Shown here: positions 5,548-6,643 of the stretch, piece after piece | Layout of the letters: every line of letters begins with the position of its first letter | Numbering within the stretch: position 1 is the first letter of the stretch | Assembly (NCBI GenBank): GCA_902783235.1 | Contig: CACZQG010000380.1 | Span: 1-6,643 of the forward strand | Length of the DNA stretch: 6,643 nt | Source: an uncultured Ruminococcus sp. | GTDB lineage: Bacteria; Bacillota; Clostridia; Oscillospirales; Ruminococcaceae | Direction: 5' to 3' | Position numbers and translations under genes: made by a program | Notes under the pieces: generated by a model | Database searches by the model: none | Seen by the model: only the letters and a program-made list of their open reading frames with translations | Told to the model about the DNA's origin: nothing

Positions 5548-6543
5548 TTGCAGGGAATCAAAATTTTAGGCACGGGACAGTATCTTCCCGGAAAAAAAGT
5601 TGTGAATGAGGACTTTACTAAGATAGTAGAGACCAGCGATGAATGGATCAGGACAAGAACAGGCATGAGCGAAAGGTATGTGTCTGACGGTGAGCCTACC
5701 TGGTATATGGGTCTTGAAGCTGCAAAGGCAGCCATAAAGGATGCAGGGATCTCCCCGGAGGATATAGGAGTGATTATTGACTCCAGCGTTTCACCCGACT
5801 ATTATACTCCCTCTATGGCTTGCGTTATACAGGGCAAGCTGGGAGCTGTGAACGCCATGACTATTGATATCAACTGCGCCTGTGCAGGCTGTGTATACGG
5901 CATAGATATGGCAAAAAGATATCTCCAGTCGGATGAGGATATAAAATATGCTCTTGTTATATCCAACGAGAACCTGACCAAAATAACCGACTATTCCGAC
6001 AGAAGTACCTGCGTTCTTTTCGGTGACGGTGCAGCTGCTATGGTAATAGAAAGACGTGACAACGCCCTCTATTCCAGCTACCTGGGAGCAGACGGCACAG
6101 GAGCTAAATACCTGTTTGCCAGATCCATCCCCCCTCATAATGCATTTATGACAGGAAACGGCAAGGTGGATGACGAATTCCCGGAATCCAATTCCCACTA
6201 TCTTTATCAGGACGGCAGAGAGGTTTATAAGTTTGCTACAAGGACACTTCCCCGTGCTCTTCAGACAGCAGCTGAGAAGATAGGCTTTGACATAAATGAG
6301 CTTGATGCTATAATCCCTCATCAGGCAAATGCAAGAATAATTGAGACCGCAGCAAAGAATTTAGACATATCTCTTGACAAATTCGTAATAAATATACATA
6401 AGCACGCAAACACATCCAGTGCCTCTATCCCTATAGCCCTTCATGAAGCAATACAGGAGGGCAGGATAAAGCCCGGTGACAAGATAGCCTTTGTGGGCTT
6501 TGGCGCAGGACTTACCTTTGGTGCTATAATAATGGAATTCTGA
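5548..6543 (+). CDS. fabH: Beta-ketoacyl-ACP synthase III (FabH)
   Basis: FabH condenses an acyl-CoA primer with malonyl-ACP to start fatty acid chains. The 331-residue product has the Cys-His-Asn triad at C112 (in CACAG, 110-114), H258 (in IPHQANARII, 256-265) and N288 (in HANTSSASIP, 286-295). The substrate-side TSDEWIRTRTGM is at 29-40, GDGAAAMVI at 159-167 and the C-terminal VGFGAGLTFGA at 316-326. R263 occupies the position of the Arg that contacts ACP in E. coli FabH. The start is TTG with a strong AGGAGG. Two Gly positions common in the family (YGNTS and FGGGLT) are Ala here, and Tyr before N288's Ala is His. The protein is about 14 residues longer than E. coli FabH. A specialised KAS III paralogue is possible, but divergence from fabD favours fatty acid synthesis. 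Confidence 0.92.
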   Translation: MQGIKILGTGQYLPGKKVVNEDFTKIVETSDEWIRTRTGMSERYVSDGEPTWYMGLEAAKAAIKDAGISPEDIGVIIDSSVSPDYYTPSMACVIQGKLGAVNAMTIDINCACAGCVYGIDMAKRYLQSDEDIKYALVISNENLTKITDYSDRSTCVLFGDGAAAMVIERRDNALYSSYLGADGTGAKYLFARSIPPHNAFMTGNGKVDDEFPESNSHYLYQDGREVYKFATRTLPRALQTAAEKIGFDINELDAIIPHQANARIIETAAKNLDISLDKFVINIHKHANTSSASIPIALHEAIQEGRIKPGDKIAFVGFGAGLTFGAIIMEF

Positions 6544-6546
6544 TCT

Positions 6547-6575
6547 ATGCACTCCAAAGGGATCAGGCAGTGCAT
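6547..6575 (+). terminator. Hairpin directly after fabH, possible weak terminator
   Basis: ATGCACT (6547-6553) and AGTGCAT (6569-6575) pair perfectly over 7 bp around a 15-nt loop, three bases after the fabH stop. No T tract follows, so intrinsic termination is not assured. The right arm runs into the repeat copy at 6562-6604, so the hairpin may partly be a by-product of the repeat. Confidence 0.35.
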
Positions 6576-6604
6576 CTGACGCATAAGCTTTGTACGGTAT
6601 TGAC
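6562..6604 (+). repeat. Right copy of the dispersed intergenic element
   Basis: Positions 6572-6604 match 49-81 at 29 of 33 bases, starting with an identical 12-mer, gcatctgacgca. Weaker similarity and the 12-bp ATC spacing (6562, 6574) extend to the left. The 7-bp hairpin of the left copy is only partly kept: the two substitutions in its stem leave one wobble and one mismatch on each strand. It lies just after fabH, as the left copy lies just after the permease gene. Confidence 0.5.
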
Positions 6605-6643
6605 CCGTATCCGGTGAGATATATCGTGCAAATATGAAAGAGA

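Noticed and set aside
5791..6321. 176-residue minus-strand ORF inside fabH
   Set aside because: It is antisense to the strongly conserved catalytic core of fabH, with no ribosome site or domain.

Overview
The window looks like chromosomal DNA from a low-to-mid GC Gram-positive bacterium, probably a Ruminococcus-like clostridium. The basis is strong AGGAGG-type ribosome binding sites, sigma-A-like promoters, a TTG start, Firmicutes-type fatty acid proteins and teichoic-acid-type CDP-glycerol transferases. The genus is an inference from general resemblance and was not tested. All genes look intact. I see no phage, transposase, CRISPR array or RNA gene.

Layout from left to right. Positions 1-82 hold a degenerate 12-bp-periodic repeat just beyond the end of an ABC-2 permease gene (83-910, minus). 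The permease has its own strong promoter (1038-1066) and a leader of about 120 nt with alternative hairpins. A hairpin at 1085-1107 separates it from a minus-strand run that reads fabD (5329-4424), a family 2 glycosyltransferase (4372-3563), and two CDP-glycerol glycerophosphotransferase-family genes (3541-2354 and 2364-1123). Gaps in this run are 51 bp, 21 bp and an 11-bp overlap, with no terminator seen, so it is probably one operon. Divergent from fabD is fabH (5548-6543, plus, TTG start). A copy of the left-end repeat lies just after fabH, at about 6562-6604.

How the genes fit together. FabH starts fatty acid chains by condensing acyl-CoA with malonyl-ACP, and FabD makes that malonyl-ACP. 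The two genes share a short divergent control region in which their promoters physically overlap. Downstream of fabD, the glycosyltransferase and two polyol-phosphate transferases are of the kind that build teichoic acid or a phosphate-containing capsule on a lipid carrier. The permease is of the TagG/Wzm kind that exports such polymers. The notable point is a membrane-lipid gene heading an envelope-glycopolymer operon. The enzyme families are ordinary; the less expected material is in the intergenic DNA: the shared repeat, the overlapping promoters with inverted repeats, and the structured permease leader.
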